Origin: Bradyrhizobium sp. Ash2021
Lineage (GTDB): Bacteria; Pseudomonadota; Alphaproteobacteria; Rhizobiales; Xanthobacteraceae
Reading direction: 5' to 3'
Assembly: GCF_031202265.1 (NCBI RefSeq)
Contig: NZ_CP100604.1
Span: 4,508,501 to 4,572,500 of the forward strand
Length of the DNA stretch: 64,000 bases
Shown: one piece after another, positions 39,760 to 48,575 of the stretch
Position numbering within the stretch: position 1 is the first letter of the stretch
Layout of the letters: each line of letters begins with the position of its first letter
Position numbers and translations under genes: made by a program
The notes under the pieces: generated by a model
Seen by the model: the letters and a program-made list of their open reading frames with translations, nothing else
Databases searched by the model: none
What the model was told of the DNA's origin: nothing

Positions 39760-42006
39760 TCAGGTGTGTGGAAGGAACGGCGTCAGTTCGTTTTCCGATA
39801 ACGGCCGGTCGAGCAAGCCGAGCTTGACCGGAACGTCGTACAGCCGGCCGGGTGCGAAGCGGCGATAGAAATGCCGCAGCCCGGGAACGATCACCCGGGC
39901 CACCGAGACTTCGACGTCGGGGCGGGTCTGATCGAGGACGAGGAAATCATACCCCGCGCGCCGGGCGATCTCGACGCAGGCTTCCACCTGCTCGCGCGCG
40001 CTGTCGAGCGGGACATTGATGCCGAGTTCCGGCACAACCACCGGGCGGCTTGCCGGAATCAGGAACGGATAATTCTCCAGGCGCAACGGCGTGATGCCGT
40101 CGAGGCTCGACTTGTCGCCGCTGCCGCCGCCCATCAGGCCGATCGACAGGAACTGGCTCAGTTCGGTCAGCGAACGCAGCAAGGCGATGCGGCGATCGAA
40201 ATGCGCGCCGGAGCCAAACTCGATATGCTCCTGGCCGTCCTTGATCCAGTGCATGACCGCGACATAGCTGGGAATGCCGAGGTCGTTGGTGACGTCGAGC
40301 ACCCACAGTTTGCGTCCGGCGTCGGCAAATTGAGTCTTGATATCGCGGATGTAGGAATCGTCGAACTCGCTGAGATCGACCTCCGACCGCTGTGACCGGT
40401 TGTACCACCAGATCGCGTAGGCATCGCGCTCCACGAGTTCAAGGAAGCCCTGGACGATGGCCTCCTGCAGCGTGTTGCCGGCGGCACAGCCGTTGGAATC
40501 GGTATGAGCGTCCCGGTAGAAGAAGTACATCAGGCCGGTCGGAAAATACCGGAAGCGCTGGTCGCGCAACGACCAGGCCGGCGACCACTCGATCTTGGCG
40601 GTGGGATCGATCGGCTCCGGGATCGGATGAGAATCATCGCCCGCAGGTTCGTGCCGCGCCGCAAATTGCGCCTCGCTGAACAGCTGGACATCGTTGGCCA
40701 GGATGGCCTCGCCCGGTGCGAAATCGGCAAACCGCCGCTTCATCCGGATTTCATCGCCCTGGAAAATTCCGGAATAGCGTTCGATCGCTTCCATCAGCGC
40801 GCTGGCTTCGGCCTGCTCAGCGGTCGAGCCTTTGCCGAAGCTGCCGCCAGTCAGTCCCGACCTCAGCTGATCGACGCTCATGGCCGGCGCGGAAAAATTA
40901 TGTTGCGCGAAAAAGTTGGTGTTCATCGGCAGATCGGCTTCGATCCGCTCCAGCCGCTTCACGACGCCGGTGAGGGGACTGACGTGCTTTCGGTAGCGTG
41001 CAACCGTGACACGTGACGACACCGTGCGATATCCGCCGCTCGTCATGATCAGCTTGGCGCCGGGGCCGTTCACGATCGGCTGCGGCGCACGGCGCGGGTT
41101 CTGCAATTTCCTGGCGCCGCAGGTCGGACATTGCGGGCGATGCGCGACATAGTGCTTTGCGATCGTCGCGCCCATCAGGTCGAAACTCGCAATATGATCG
41201 CGCAGGTCGGTGCGAAAGCCGGAGGCGATCGCCTTGGCAATCTCGACGGCTGCGAACTGGATCGCGCTTTGTCCGAAAGTGTTGCGGACCAGTGGCGAAA
41301 CCGCGACGGGCTGCGCCCCTCCGCGATCGAGGAATCCCTTGATCTCGCGATTGCGGATCATGCGGTCGAACAGACAGGTCCAGCAGGCGCTCTCGCCGGG
41401 TTTGAACACCGGGCCCACCAGCGGAAAAACCCCGGAGGGCTGCACCAGCAGCCAGGGCGTCCTGTCCGACACCCGCTGCCGGTTCAGCTGGGCCAGTCGT
41501 CGTTCCAGATAATCGCTCACCAACGTGACGGTCAGGTCGGGAGACCCTTTGACGATGCGAACGCCGAGTTCACCCAACGCGGCGCCGAGTTCGGTTGCGC
41601 CCTTGACGTCGATCGCCTCAATGCGCACGCGACAATTCTTGAGATTGCTTTCCGCAACCTCCGACGGCAGGCCGAGACTAGCCCAATAGCCGGCGACCGT
41701 GCCGTCGGCGGCAGGCGAGGCCGGCACGATATAGCGACGGTCACCCAGCCGCTTGAGCGCTTCATTGATCTGATCGGACGGAAACTTGCGTTCCAGCTCG
41801 CGGACGAGCCGGCCAAGGCTTTTTCCGGTCTTTCCGATCGCCTCGGCGAGCGCGACATAAAGCTCGCCGTGCAGGAAGAATTTCCGATCCTCGGAATAGA
41901 GGCTCACGACATCGGGGGGGAGCACGTAGACGGTGAAATTCGGCGCGAACTGCACAACGTCTTTGCCGGTTTGACGCGTGGCGCGGGTCTTGCGATGGCC
42001 TGTCAT
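39760..42006 (-). CDS. fused E1-like/YcaO cyclodehydratase (TOMM)
   Basis: A 748-residue enzyme that converts Cys/Ser/Thr of a precursor peptide to azolines using ATP. Residues 20-340 form the E1-like/RRE part, with a zinc tetrad Cys208, Cys211, Cys293 and Cys296 (ACWTC and CPTC). Residues 360-745 form the YcaO domain: STAEQAEASALMEAIER (394-410) and GNTLQEAIVQGFLELVERDA hold ATP- and Mg-binding acids. The C-terminus ends in FLPHT rather than a full PxPxP. It follows the precursor gene after a hairpin terminator. The fused C-D type is established in TOMM biosynthesis. Confidence 0.9.
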   Translation of the reverse strand: MTGHRKTRATRQTGKDVVQFAPNFTVYVLPPDVVSLYSEDRKFFLHGELYVALAEAIGKTGKSLGRLVRELERKFPSDQINEALKRLGDRRYIVPASPAADGTVAGYWASLGLPSEVAESNLKNCRVRIEAIDVKGATELGAALGELGVRIVKGSPDLTVTLVSDYLERRLAQLNRQRVSDRTPWLLVQPSGVFPLVGPVFKPGESACWTCLFDRMIRNREIKGFLDRGGAQPVAVSPLVRNTFGQSAIQFAAVEIAKAIASGFRTDLRDHIASFDLMGATIAKHYVAHRPQCPTCGARKLQNPRRAPQPIVNGPGAKLIMTSGGYRTVSSRVTVARYRKHVSPLTGVVKRLERIEADLPMNTNFFAQHNFSAPAMSVDQLRSGLTGGSFGKGSTAEQAEASALMEAIERYSGIFQGDEIRMKRRFADFAPGEAILANDVQLFSEAQFAARHEPAGDDSHPIPEPIDPTAKIEWSPAWSLRDQRFRYFPTGLMYFFYRDAHTDSNGCAAGNTLQEAIVQGFLELVERDAYAIWWYNRSQRSEVDLSEFDDSYIRDIKTQFADAGRKLWVLDVTNDLGIPSYVAVMHWIKDGQEHIEFGSGAHFDRRIALLRSLTELSQFLSIGLMGGGSGDKSSLDGITPLRLENYPFLIPASRPVVVPELGINVPLDSAREQVEACVEIARRAGYDFLVLDQTRPDVEVSVARVIVPGLRHFYRRFAPGRLYDVPVKLGLLDRPLSENELTPFLPHT

Positions 42007-42080
42007 GAGTTTCGTACGCGTACCTTGCTTGTCACTGCGGATCGTTATTGCGAGGCGTGTTCTCCGGCAACGTCAGACAT

Positions 42081-42115
42081 AAAATGGCCGGGTCGACCTT
42101 GTCGAACCCGGCCAT
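42081..42115 (-). terminator. hairpin terminator between precursor and enzyme genes
   Basis: The minus strand reads atggccgggttcgac, short loop, gtcgacccggccat, then tttta. It lies 42 bp downstream of the precursor stop and 75 bp upstream of the cyclodehydratase start. Partial read-through would give high precursor and low enzyme expression. Confidence 0.7.
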
Positions 42116-42156
42116 GACGCCTTGCGTTTGTCAACGTGTTCGAAATCTGCGCTGGA

Positions 42157-42549
42157 TCAGCAGAGGCGGCAGATGCCCCATGATGCACAGCAAGAACCGC
42201 AGCCCGCGCAGCCGCCGCAACGGCAGGCTCTGCACCCGCCGCAGCCTCGGCAGCCTCTGCAGCCGCCGCATCGGCAACCCCAGGCCATCTGTACGGCGCC
42301 GCTGGCGGCTCCGGTGTTCTCCTTGTCGAACAAATGGAACGTGGCGAGACTGACGTCCGCAATTTCTTCTTCACCAAGCGTGAGCGCTTGAGTCGGCACG
42401 TAGTTCGGCGTCTGCTGCACGTCCGCTGTCGGTACGGCCGCTGCGGATGCGCCCCCCACTAGCGAGAAAGTCAGACCGGCGGCACCCAATGCGGGTACGG
42501 CTGCTTTGGTCACACGCTTCGACTTCGAAGCTTGCTTCACCCGTGGCAT
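42157..42549 (-). CDS. TOMM precursor peptide, Cys/Gly-rich core
   Basis: A 130-residue peptide. Residues 1-40 are Lys/Arg-rich then hydrophobic (AAVPALGAAGLTFSLVGGAS, AAA), like a Sec signal peptide. Residues 41-88 contain the probable enzyme-recognition leader (TLGEEEIADVSLATFHLFDK). Residues 91-130 are the core with 14 Cys in 40 residues (GCRCGGCRGCRGCGGC, CRCGGCAGCGSCC, WGICRLC). Cys would be heterocyclised to thiazol(in)es. Start ATG 42549 follows ggaggatgcgacg; an ATG at 42564 is possible. The enzymes lie directly downstream. Confidence 0.85.
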   Translation of the reverse strand: MPRVKQASKSKRVTKAAVPALGAAGLTFSLVGGASAAAVPTADVQQTPNYVPTQALTLGEEEIADVSLATFHLFDKENTGAASGAVQMAWGCRCGGCRGCRGCGGCRACRCGGCAGCGSCCASWGICRLC

Positions 42550-42673
42550 CGTCGCATCCTCCATTACCTGGTAATATCTGTTTCGAGTCCAGCCAAGCGA
42601 TTGTACGCTTGGCGAAAGCGGCCTGCAAGACTGGCTGCGCCTCACAGTGTTTGTCGATTTTGCATCTTATTCG

Positions 42674-42689
42674 GTTCATGTTGATGAAC
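42674..42689. promoter_or_regulatory. palindrome upstream of TOMM precursor
   Basis: gttcat-gttg-atgaac is a perfect 6-bp inverted repeat 125 bp upstream of the precursor start, in the 353-bp gap to the divergent VOC gene. It may be an operator for either side. Nothing else in this gap is recognisable. Confidence 0.35.
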
Positions 42690-42902
42690 AAAATCGGCCA
42701 CGATGCATCAAACCACAACATCCATGAACCGGGTGTGAACGGTAACCATGATCCGCTGGCGAACGGCCGCTACAACGTGAAAGTGATCACGGGCCGCTGG
42801 CGCGAGTCGCTCTTCGCGCGCTCATGAAATAACTCATAGACTAATATCCGGAACCACAATGTTGCAGCGCGGTGGCTTGTGGCTGGAACGGGAGAATTCG
42901 CG

Positions 42903-43769
42903 TTGACCGATCATCACGGACGCTTCGTCTGGTACGAGCTTTTGACGACGGACATTGCCGCCGCGAGGGCCTTTTATGGCAGTGTCGTCGGCTGGGGCGA
43001 ACAGGATGCATCGACGCCAGAGTTCACCTACACGTTGTTCACCGCCGGACAGGCTCCGGTCGGGGCATTCATGGACCTGCCGCCCGATGCGCGGAAAATG
43101 GGTGCGACGCCGCGGTGGGTGGGGTATGTCGCCGTCGACGATGTGGATAAAACCGCCGGCCTGATCGGGCGCCTCGGCGGCGCCGTGTACGTCCCGCCCA
43201 CTGACACCAACATCGGCCGCATTTCCGTCGTGGCGGACCCGCAAACGGCAACGCTTGCGCTGGTCAACGGGTTGAAGCCCGGTCGGCCGGAGCGGGTCGG
43301 GCTGGGTGAGCCGGGACATGTCGGCTGGCATGAGCTGCTTGCCGCCGATGCCAAGACGGCGTTCGCCTTTTACCGCGAACTGTTTGATTGGCAGCAGGCC
43401 GCGGCCGAAACCGGTCTGATGGATTCGTATCGGCTGTTCGCGTCCGGCGGGCAAACGCTCGGCGGCATCTTCACCAAACTTCCGCGGGCACCAGTGCCGT
43501 TCTGGCTATATTATTTTAATGTCGGCGACGTCGACGTGGCAGCCGAGCGCGTGAAGGCCGGTGGTGGCCGGATCGCCCAGGGCCCGGTCGAATTGCCGGA
43601 AGGCGGCTGGATCGTCCGATGCATCGACCCCCAGGGCGCCATGTTCGCGTTGCAGGGAACGCGTCGCCAGGACGCGATCGAGCAGGATGCGGCGCCCGAA
43701 CTCACCTGGACCGCCGAATGGGGCGGGATCTCATCGAGAGGCAAGGTCGTCGGCAAGTCCAAGCGTTAG
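42903..43769 (+). CDS. VOC-superfamily protein with two glyoxalase-like domains
   Basis: A 288-residue protein with two tandem vicinal-oxygen-chelate domains: the first (FVWYELLTTDIAAARAFYGS, GYVAVDDVDKTAGLIGRLGG) and the second (HVGWHELLAADAKTAFAFYR, YYFNVGDVDVAAERVKAGGG). Such tandem proteins are common and mostly uncharacterised; bleomycin-resistance and dioxygenase relatives exist. The likely start is TTG 42903 with ggaga upstream (TDHHGRF); a GTG at 42879 would add eight residues. It diverges from the TOMM precursor gene, but I see no reason to link it. Confidence 0.75.
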   Translation: MTDHHGRFVWYELLTTDIAAARAFYGSVVGWGEQDASTPEFTYTLFTAGQAPVGAFMDLPPDARKMGATPRWVGYVAVDDVDKTAGLIGRLGGAVYVPPTDTNIGRISVVADPQTATLALVNGLKPGRPERVGLGEPGHVGWHELLAADAKTAFAFYRELFDWQQAAAETGLMDSYRLFASGGQTLGGIFTKLPRAPVPFWLYYFNVGDVDVAAERVKAGGGRIAQGPVELPEGGWIVRCIDPQGAMFALQGTRRQDAIEQDAAPELTWTAEWGGISSRGKVVGKSKR

Positions 43770-43802
43770 GCTGCGAATGCAACCGATCCCAACCTGACCC
43801 GA

Positions 43803-44954
43803 TCAACCCGCCTTGGCGGTCGCCGGCGTTTTGGGCAGCGGCTTGTCCTGCCGTTTCGACCAGGAGATGTAGTAGGCGACGATGGTCATGATCGCGATGC
43901 CGGTCACGCTGACGAATATCTGCGCGAGCAGCGAGCCCGAGCTCATCATGAGCTCAAAATGCCCGACAAAGGACAGGAACACGCCGACGCAGAACACCGC
44001 CAGCGATTGCTGACCGCAGACGATGAGCGGATCGAACACTTTCCATTCCAGCCCCTTCCAGTCCTTCGGCACGAAGCGGATCACCAAAATCACGATCACC
44101 ACGAAATGCAGGAAGCGATAGGGCGCCAGATTGGTCTTGTCGTTGGGATTGAAGGTTGAATAGAGCCAGTGCGGAAACAGCGCGCCGAAATCCGGAAACT
44201 TGCCGGCCATGGTCATGACCAGCCCGAGCAGCAGATAGAAGATACAGAAATAGAGCGTGATCGGCGAATTGATGACGCCCATGTTCTTTCGGGCGCCGCC
44301 GAGCGCGCACCACGAGCCGAACACGAACAGCACCTGCCAGCAGAACGGATTGAAGTACCAGGTTCCGCCCGGATAGGCGGCCAGATTCCAGCCGGCCTGC
44401 CGGGCCACCAGCCACAGCGCGATCGAGGCCAGCATCGTCCAGTTGGGCTGGCGCAGCGTGATCCACAACACAGGCGGAAACAGCCCCATCAGCACGATGT
44501 AGAGCGGAAGCACGTCGAGATTGACCGGCTTGAACTTCAGGAACAATCCCTGCCGCAGCGTTTCGGTCGCATTATCGACCAGGCCCGCCACGTTGAACTC
44601 GTTGATGATTTCGGAATCGCCGAAACGCAGCGCCAGGTAGCTGATCGCGGCGATGTAGATCACGAATAGGATGATGTGGGCGACATAGAGCTGCCAGACG
44701 CGCTTGGTCAGGCGCGTGGCGCCGACGATGAAGCCGCGGTCTAGCATCATCCGGGCATAGACGAAGGAGGCGGTATACCCGGAAATGAAAACGAACAGGT
44801 CGGCCGCATCGCTGAAGCCGTAGTTTCGAGTGGTGATCCAGTTCACAACATTGTCTGGAATATGATCCAGAAAGATCGCCCAGTTCGCGACCCCGCGAAA
44901 CAGGTCGAGCCGCAGGTCACGTCCTTTTTCGGGCAGGGTGGCGTTGATTTTCAT
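43803..44954 (-). CDS. OpgC-domain membrane acyltransferase
   Basis: A 383-residue protein with about ten membrane helices, starting with RDLRLDLFRGVANWAIFLDH, the typical opening of OpgC/acyltransferase-3 proteins, and containing GFSDAADLFVFISGYTASFV. OpgC proteins succinylate osmoregulated periplasmic glucans in the inner membrane. The first His/Asp pair (FLDH) and the FVFISG loop are intact. No opgG/H genes are adjacent. Confidence 0.85.
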   Translation of the reverse strand: MKINATLPEKGRDLRLDLFRGVANWAIFLDHIPDNVVNWITTRNYGFSDAADLFVFISGYTASFVYARMMLDRGFIVGATRLTKRVWQLYVAHIILFVIYIAAISYLALRFGDSEIINEFNVAGLVDNATETLRQGLFLKFKPVNLDVLPLYIVLMGLFPPVLWITLRQPNWTMLASIALWLVARQAGWNLAAYPGGTWYFNPFCWQVLFVFGSWCALGGARKNMGVINSPITLYFCIFYLLLGLVMTMAGKFPDFGALFPHWLYSTFNPNDKTNLAPYRFLHFVVIVILVIRFVPKDWKGLEWKVFDPLIVCGQQSLAVFCVGVFLSFVGHFELMMSSGSLLAQIFVSVTGIAIMTIVAYYISWSKRQDKPLPKTPATAKAG

Positions 44955-45184
44955 GGGTGCCGTTTCGAAGTAATGCTTTCGACAAGATCGTGCCGCAGGA
45001 CTTGGCCCCGGCCGCCAGGCGACCCAAGATTGTCACAGTGCAGCATAATGACTATACCGGTCCGGAACTGTAACATCCGGGGCGATGGAATCACCGATCA
45101 AATCCCTGAAAGGTTTCTCTATACTATCCCGGCCGTTTCCGCCAAACGCTACCATGTCGCATATCTCACGAGGTCCGACCATCC

Positions 45185-45490
45185 ATGACCGCACGCATTT
45201 TTAAGCCCGCCAAAAACGCTATGCAATCGGGCAGGGCCAAAACCAGGGAATGGCAACTGGACTACGAACCCGAGCAGCCCCGGGCGATCGAACCCTTGAT
45301 GGGTTGGACCTCGTCCGGCGACATGAAACAGCAGCTCACGCTTCACTTCGACACCAGGGAAGACGCGGTGGCCTATTGCGAGCGCAAGGGCATCCCGTAT
45401 CAGGTGATCGAACCCAAGGCGTCCGTGCCCCGCCAAATCGCCTATGCCGACAATTTCGCATTCCGGCGCGGCGAACCCTGGACCCACTGA
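45185..45490 (+). CDS. complex I NDUFS4-like subunit
   Basis: A 101-residue protein of the ETC_C1_NDUFS4 family, an accessory subunit of alphaproteobacterial NADH:ubiquinone oxidoreductase. Seen are ARIFKPAKNAMQSGRAKT, WQLDYEP, PLMGWTSSGDMKQQLTLHFD and YADNFAFRRGEPWTH. Encoded alone, as is usual, away from the nuo operon. Confidence 0.9.
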   Translation: MTARIFKPAKNAMQSGRAKTREWQLDYEPEQPRAIEPLMGWTSSGDMKQQLTLHFDTREDAVAYCERKGIPYQVIEPKASVPRQIAYADNFAFRRGEPWTH

Positions 45491-45525
45491 GGATTTGGAC
45501 CCATTAAGGGGTCGGCTCGGGCTAT

Positions 45526-46008
45526 TTATGCTGCCGGATATCCCGGTATCGGCAGTGGCGCATCCTTCGATACGCCAAGCACCGGGGAACTTCTGATGTT
45601 TTTGACCTCCGGCATGGCCGCAAACTGCAAAAGCTGCTGGTGCATCCCCTCGACGCTTGTCGCGACGCATTTGAGCAAAAAGTCCGCTTCTCCCGAAATG
45701 CGCCAGCACTGCAGGACCAGGGGTAGCGCCGTGATCGAGGTTTCGAACGCCTGCAGCGTCGCCTGGGTCTGGCTCACAAGTTGAATCGAGACGAATGACG
45801 CCACCTCGTAGCCGAGGTGCCTCTCGTCGAGGGTGGCGCGGATCGCCCTGATCACGCCTCGGCCGCGCAGCGACCGGACGCGCCGCAGGCAGGGAGGCTC
45901 GGAGACGCCGACACGGTTCGCCAGTTCGTTATTTCGGATGCGCCCATCCTTCTGAAGCTCGGACAGTATTCTCAAGTCGATTTCGTCGAGCTCTTGCTGG
46001 TCTGTCAT
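45526..46008 (-). CDS. Lrp/AsnC-family regulator
   Basis: A 160-residue feast/famine regulator: HTH at 8-60 (LDEIDLRILSELQKDGRIRN, NELANRVGVSEPPCLRRVRS) and RAM ligand domain at 75-150 (FVSIQLVSQTQATLQAFETS, ISGEADFLLKCVATSVEGMH). The start is ATG 46008. It lies 34 bp downstream of the TetR gene on the same strand and may be co-transcribed with it. Amino-acid ligand unknown. Confidence 0.9.
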   Translation of the reverse strand: MTDQQELDEIDLRILSELQKDGRIRNNELANRVGVSEPPCLRRVRSLRGRGVIRAIRATLDERHLGYEVASFVSIQLVSQTQATLQAFETSITALPLVLQCWRISGEADFLLKCVATSVEGMHQQLLQFAAMPEVKNIRSSPVLGVSKDAPLPIPGYPAA

Positions 46009-46042
46009 GGGTGCCTCGTCTGCGCTCCAAAGATCGTCGCCG

Positions 46043-46690
46043 CTAGACGGACGCAATGCGCCGCGGATGCTTGCGGGCACTTCGGGAGGAAATCGCGGCC
46101 TGGGGCGAAACGCCGGACAGCACCAGCTTTTCGTGGGCGGCGACGATTGCTTCCTTGGTCAGTCGTCCTCCCGGCCGGTACCAGGCGCAGAGGCCGGTCA
46201 GAAGGGCCAGGATCGCAAACGTCGCCACCTGAACATCGACGACTTCGAAGACGCCTTCGGAAACTCCCTCCGCGAGAATTCCCGCCAGCCGTTGCTCATA
46301 GGCGCTGCGCAGCGCGACGATCGCATCGTAGTTCTTCGGCTCGAGGCAGCGCAGTTCGGAATTGGCGATGAAGACCTCGCGCTTCCGGCTCATGTGGTAG
46401 GTGACGTGGAATGCGACGAAGGCGCGGAGCTTTTCCACCGGCCCTTGCTTCCCTTCCAGCGCGAGATCGAGCTGACGAAGCAACTCGTTGATGTGGTCCT
46501 GCACCAGGCCGAACAGTAGCTCCTGCTTGGTACTGATATGATTGTACAGCGACCCAACCTGGATTCCGACCTCGGCCGCGAGGTGCCGCAGGCTCATCGC
46601 CCCGTAGCCATGTTCGAAGATCAGGCGCAGCCCGGCCTTCCGGATCGCTTCCAGCGTCTTTGGGCCGTATGAGCCGATCGTGCGTGCCAT
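46043..46690 (-). CDS. TetR/AcrR regulator of leucine-degradation operon
   Basis: A 215-residue repressor with N-terminal HTH (LEAIRKAGLRLIFEHGYGAM, SLRHLAAEVGIQVGSLYNHI, STKQELLFGLV). It diverges from the methylcrotonyl-CoA carboxylase operon across a 278-bp gap with two palindromes, so it probably senses an acyl-CoA of leucine breakdown, like LiuQ regulators. ATG 46690 is chosen for the family-like N-terminus. Confidence 0.8.
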   Translation of the reverse strand: MARTIGSYGPKTLEAIRKAGLRLIFEHGYGAMSLRHLAAEVGIQVGSLYNHISTKQELLFGLVQDHINELLRQLDLALEGKQGPVEKLRAFVAFHVTYHMSRKREVFIANSELRCLEPKNYDAIVALRSAYEQRLAGILAEGVSEGVFEVVDVQVATFAILALLTGLCAWYRPGGRLTKEAIVAAHEKLVLSGVSPQAAISSRSARKHPRRIASV

Positions 46691-46742
46691 CTTTTCCTCA
46701 ACGGTGCTTGTCGATGAAGTCGCTCCATGGAACTCACATAAA

Positions 46743-46760
46743 CATACAAGCGATCGTATG
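46743..46760. promoter_or_regulatory. candidate TetR operator 1
   Basis: catac-N8-gtatg, inverted repeat with the inner sequence aagcgatc, 53 bp upstream of the TetR start. It shares the words gatcgt and gtatg with the second site at 46853-46872. Confidence 0.45.
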
Positions 46761-46852
46761 ATTATTGCACGAGATGCTAGGAATTTCAATGGCATAACGG
46801 CTGCATTCAGCGAATAGTGCCAAAATGCAGCGTCCCCTTGCAGGTCTATTAA

Positions 46853-46872
46853 AAAAACGTATGATCGTTTTT
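46853..46872. promoter_or_regulatory. candidate TetR operator 2
   Basis: A perfect 7-bp inverted repeat, aaaaacg-tatgat-cgttttt, 97 bp upstream of the carboxylase beta gene. Its centre contains acgtatgatcgt, related to the first site. Together they would let the TetR protein control both promoters. Confidence 0.45.
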
Positions 46873-46968
46873 AACCTGATGGCCGGTCGCGCACCCTCGC
46901 GAGATGGCCTATTACAACTGACTTGAAGGCAACATTTCAACAGCCAGCCAATCAAAGAAACGCGGACC

Positions 46969-48573
46969 ATGCCGCTTCACTCCACGATCGACCCCAAATC
47001 CTCCGAGTTCGCCCGCAACGCCGACGTGATGCGCGGCCTGGTCGCGGAGCTTCGCGAAAAGCTCAATCAGGTGGCCGGCGGCGGCGGCAAGGTTTCGCGC
47101 ACGAGGCATGTTTCGCGCGGCAAAATGCTGGCGCGCCAGCGCGTCGATCTCCTGGTCGATCCCGGCACCGCGTTCCTTGAATTGTCGCCGCTGGCCGCCC
47201 ATGGCCTCTATGGCGGCGACGTCCATTCCGCCAGCGTCATCACCGGTGTCGGCCGCATCTCGGGCCGCGAATGCGTGATCGTTGCCAACGATGCCACCAT
47301 CAAGGGCGGCACCTATTATCCGATGACCGTGAAGAAACATCTGCGCGCGCAGGATATCGCCCGCCAGAACAATCTGCCCTGCGTCTACATGGTCGATTCC
47401 GGCGGCGCCTTCCTGCCGATGCAGGACGAGATCTTTCCCGACGAACGGCATTTCGGCCGCATCTTCTACAACCAGGCGCAGATGTCCGCCCAGGGCATTC
47501 CGCAGATTGCCATCGTGATGGGTTCGTGCACCGCCGGCGGCGCCTATGTGCCGGCGATGTCCGACGAGAGCATTATCGTGCGCAATCAGGGCACGATCTT
47601 TCTCGGCGGTCCGCCGCTGGTGAAGGCCGCGACCGGCGAGGTGGTGACCGCGGAGGAACTCGGCGGCGCCGATGTGCATTCGCGGCAGTCCGGCGTCACC
47701 GATCACTACGCCCAGAACGACGCGCACGCGATCGGGATCGCGCGGCGCATCGTCGCGACGCTGAAACAGCCGACGCGCGCGGTGCTGAACATGCGCGAGC
47801 CGAGGGATCCGCTGTTTCCCGCCGAAGAGATCTACGGCGTGGTCCCCGCCGACGGCCGAAAGCCGTTCGATGTCCATGATATCATCGCGCGGCTGGTCGA
47901 TGGCTCCGAATTCGACGAATTCAAGAAGCTGTACGGCCAGACCCTGATCTGCGGTTTCGCCCATATTTGGGGCTATCCGGTCGGCATCATCGCCAATAAT
48001 GGCATCCTGTTCAGCGAGAGTTCGCTGAAGGGCGCGCATTTCATCGAGTTGTGCTGCCAGCGCAATATCCCACTGGTGTTCCTGCAGAACATCACCGGCT
48101 TCATGGTCGGCAAGAAATACGAGGCCGGCGGTATCGCGCGCGACGGCGCCAAACTGGTGACGGCGGTGGCAACCGCCGGTGTGCCGAAATTCACGGTCGT
48201 GATCGGCGGTTCCTACGGCGCCGGCAATTACGGCATGTCCGGGCGGGCCTACAGCCCGCGTTTCCTCTGGATGTGGCCGAATGCCCGCATCTCCGTGATG
48301 GGCGGCGAGCAGGCATCGATGGTGCTGAGCCAGGTCCGCCGCGACAACATCGAGGCCAAGGGCGACACCTGGTCGGCGGAAGAGGAAGACAAATTCCGCA
48401 GCCCGATCCGCGCCCAATATGAGAGCCAGGGCAATCCCTATTACGCCACAGCAAGGCTCTGGGATGACGGCGTGATCGATCCCGCCGATACGCGGCTGGT
48501 GTTGGGCCTTGGGTTGTCGGCGGCATCGAATGCGCCGATCGAGCCGACGAAATTCGGCCTGTTCAGGATGTGA
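46969..48573 (+). CDS. mccB: methylcrotonyl-CoA carboxylase, carboxyltransferase (beta) subunit
   Basis: A 534-residue carboxyltransferase that moves CO2 from biotin to 3-methylcrotonyl-CoA in leucine breakdown. Two crotonase-like halves are visible: [40 protein letters not shown] and [20 protein letters not shown], then the C-half with [20 protein letters not shown] and [13 protein letters not shown]. Length and motifs are those of MccB rather than PccB. The partner genes downstream (alpha subunit, HMG-CoA lyase) confirm the pathway. Confidence 0.9.
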   Translation: MPLHSTIDPKSSEFARNADVMRGLVAELREKLNQVAGGGGKVSRTRHVSRGKMLARQRVDLLVDPGTAFLELSPLAAHGLYGGDVHSASVITGVGRISGRECVIVANDATIKGGTYYPMTVKKHLRAQDIARQNNLPCVYMVDSGGAFLPMQDEIFPDERHFGRIFYNQAQMSAQGIPQIAIVMGSCTAGGAYVPAMSDESIIVRNQGTIFLGGPPLVKAATGEVVTAEELGGADVHSRQSGVTDHYAQNDAHAIGIARRIVATLKQPTRAVLNMREPRDPLFPAEEIYGVVPADGRKPFDVHDIIARLVDGSEFDEFKKLYGQTLICGFAHIWGYPVGIIANNGILFSESSLKGAHFIELCCQRNIPLVFLQNITGFMVGKKYEAGGIARDGAKLVTAVATAGVPKFTVVIGGSYGAGNYGMSGRAYSPRFLWMWPNARISVMGGEQASMVLSQVRRDNIEAKGDTWSAEEEDKFRSPIRAQYESQGNPYYATARLWDDGVIDPADTRLVLGLGLSAASNAPIEPTKFGLFRM

Positions 48574-48575
48574 CG

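Noticed and set aside
38319..39827. 502-residue plus-strand frame opposite the SagB-type gene
   Set aside because: Shadow frame; the opposite strand has SagB motifs and gene-like codon use.
42903..44954. VOC protein and OpgC-like acyltransferase as TOMM resistance or tailoring genes
   Set aside because: They are on the other side of a 353-bp gap, one divergent, and both are typical stand-alone rhizobial genes. No sequence evidence ties them to the cluster.
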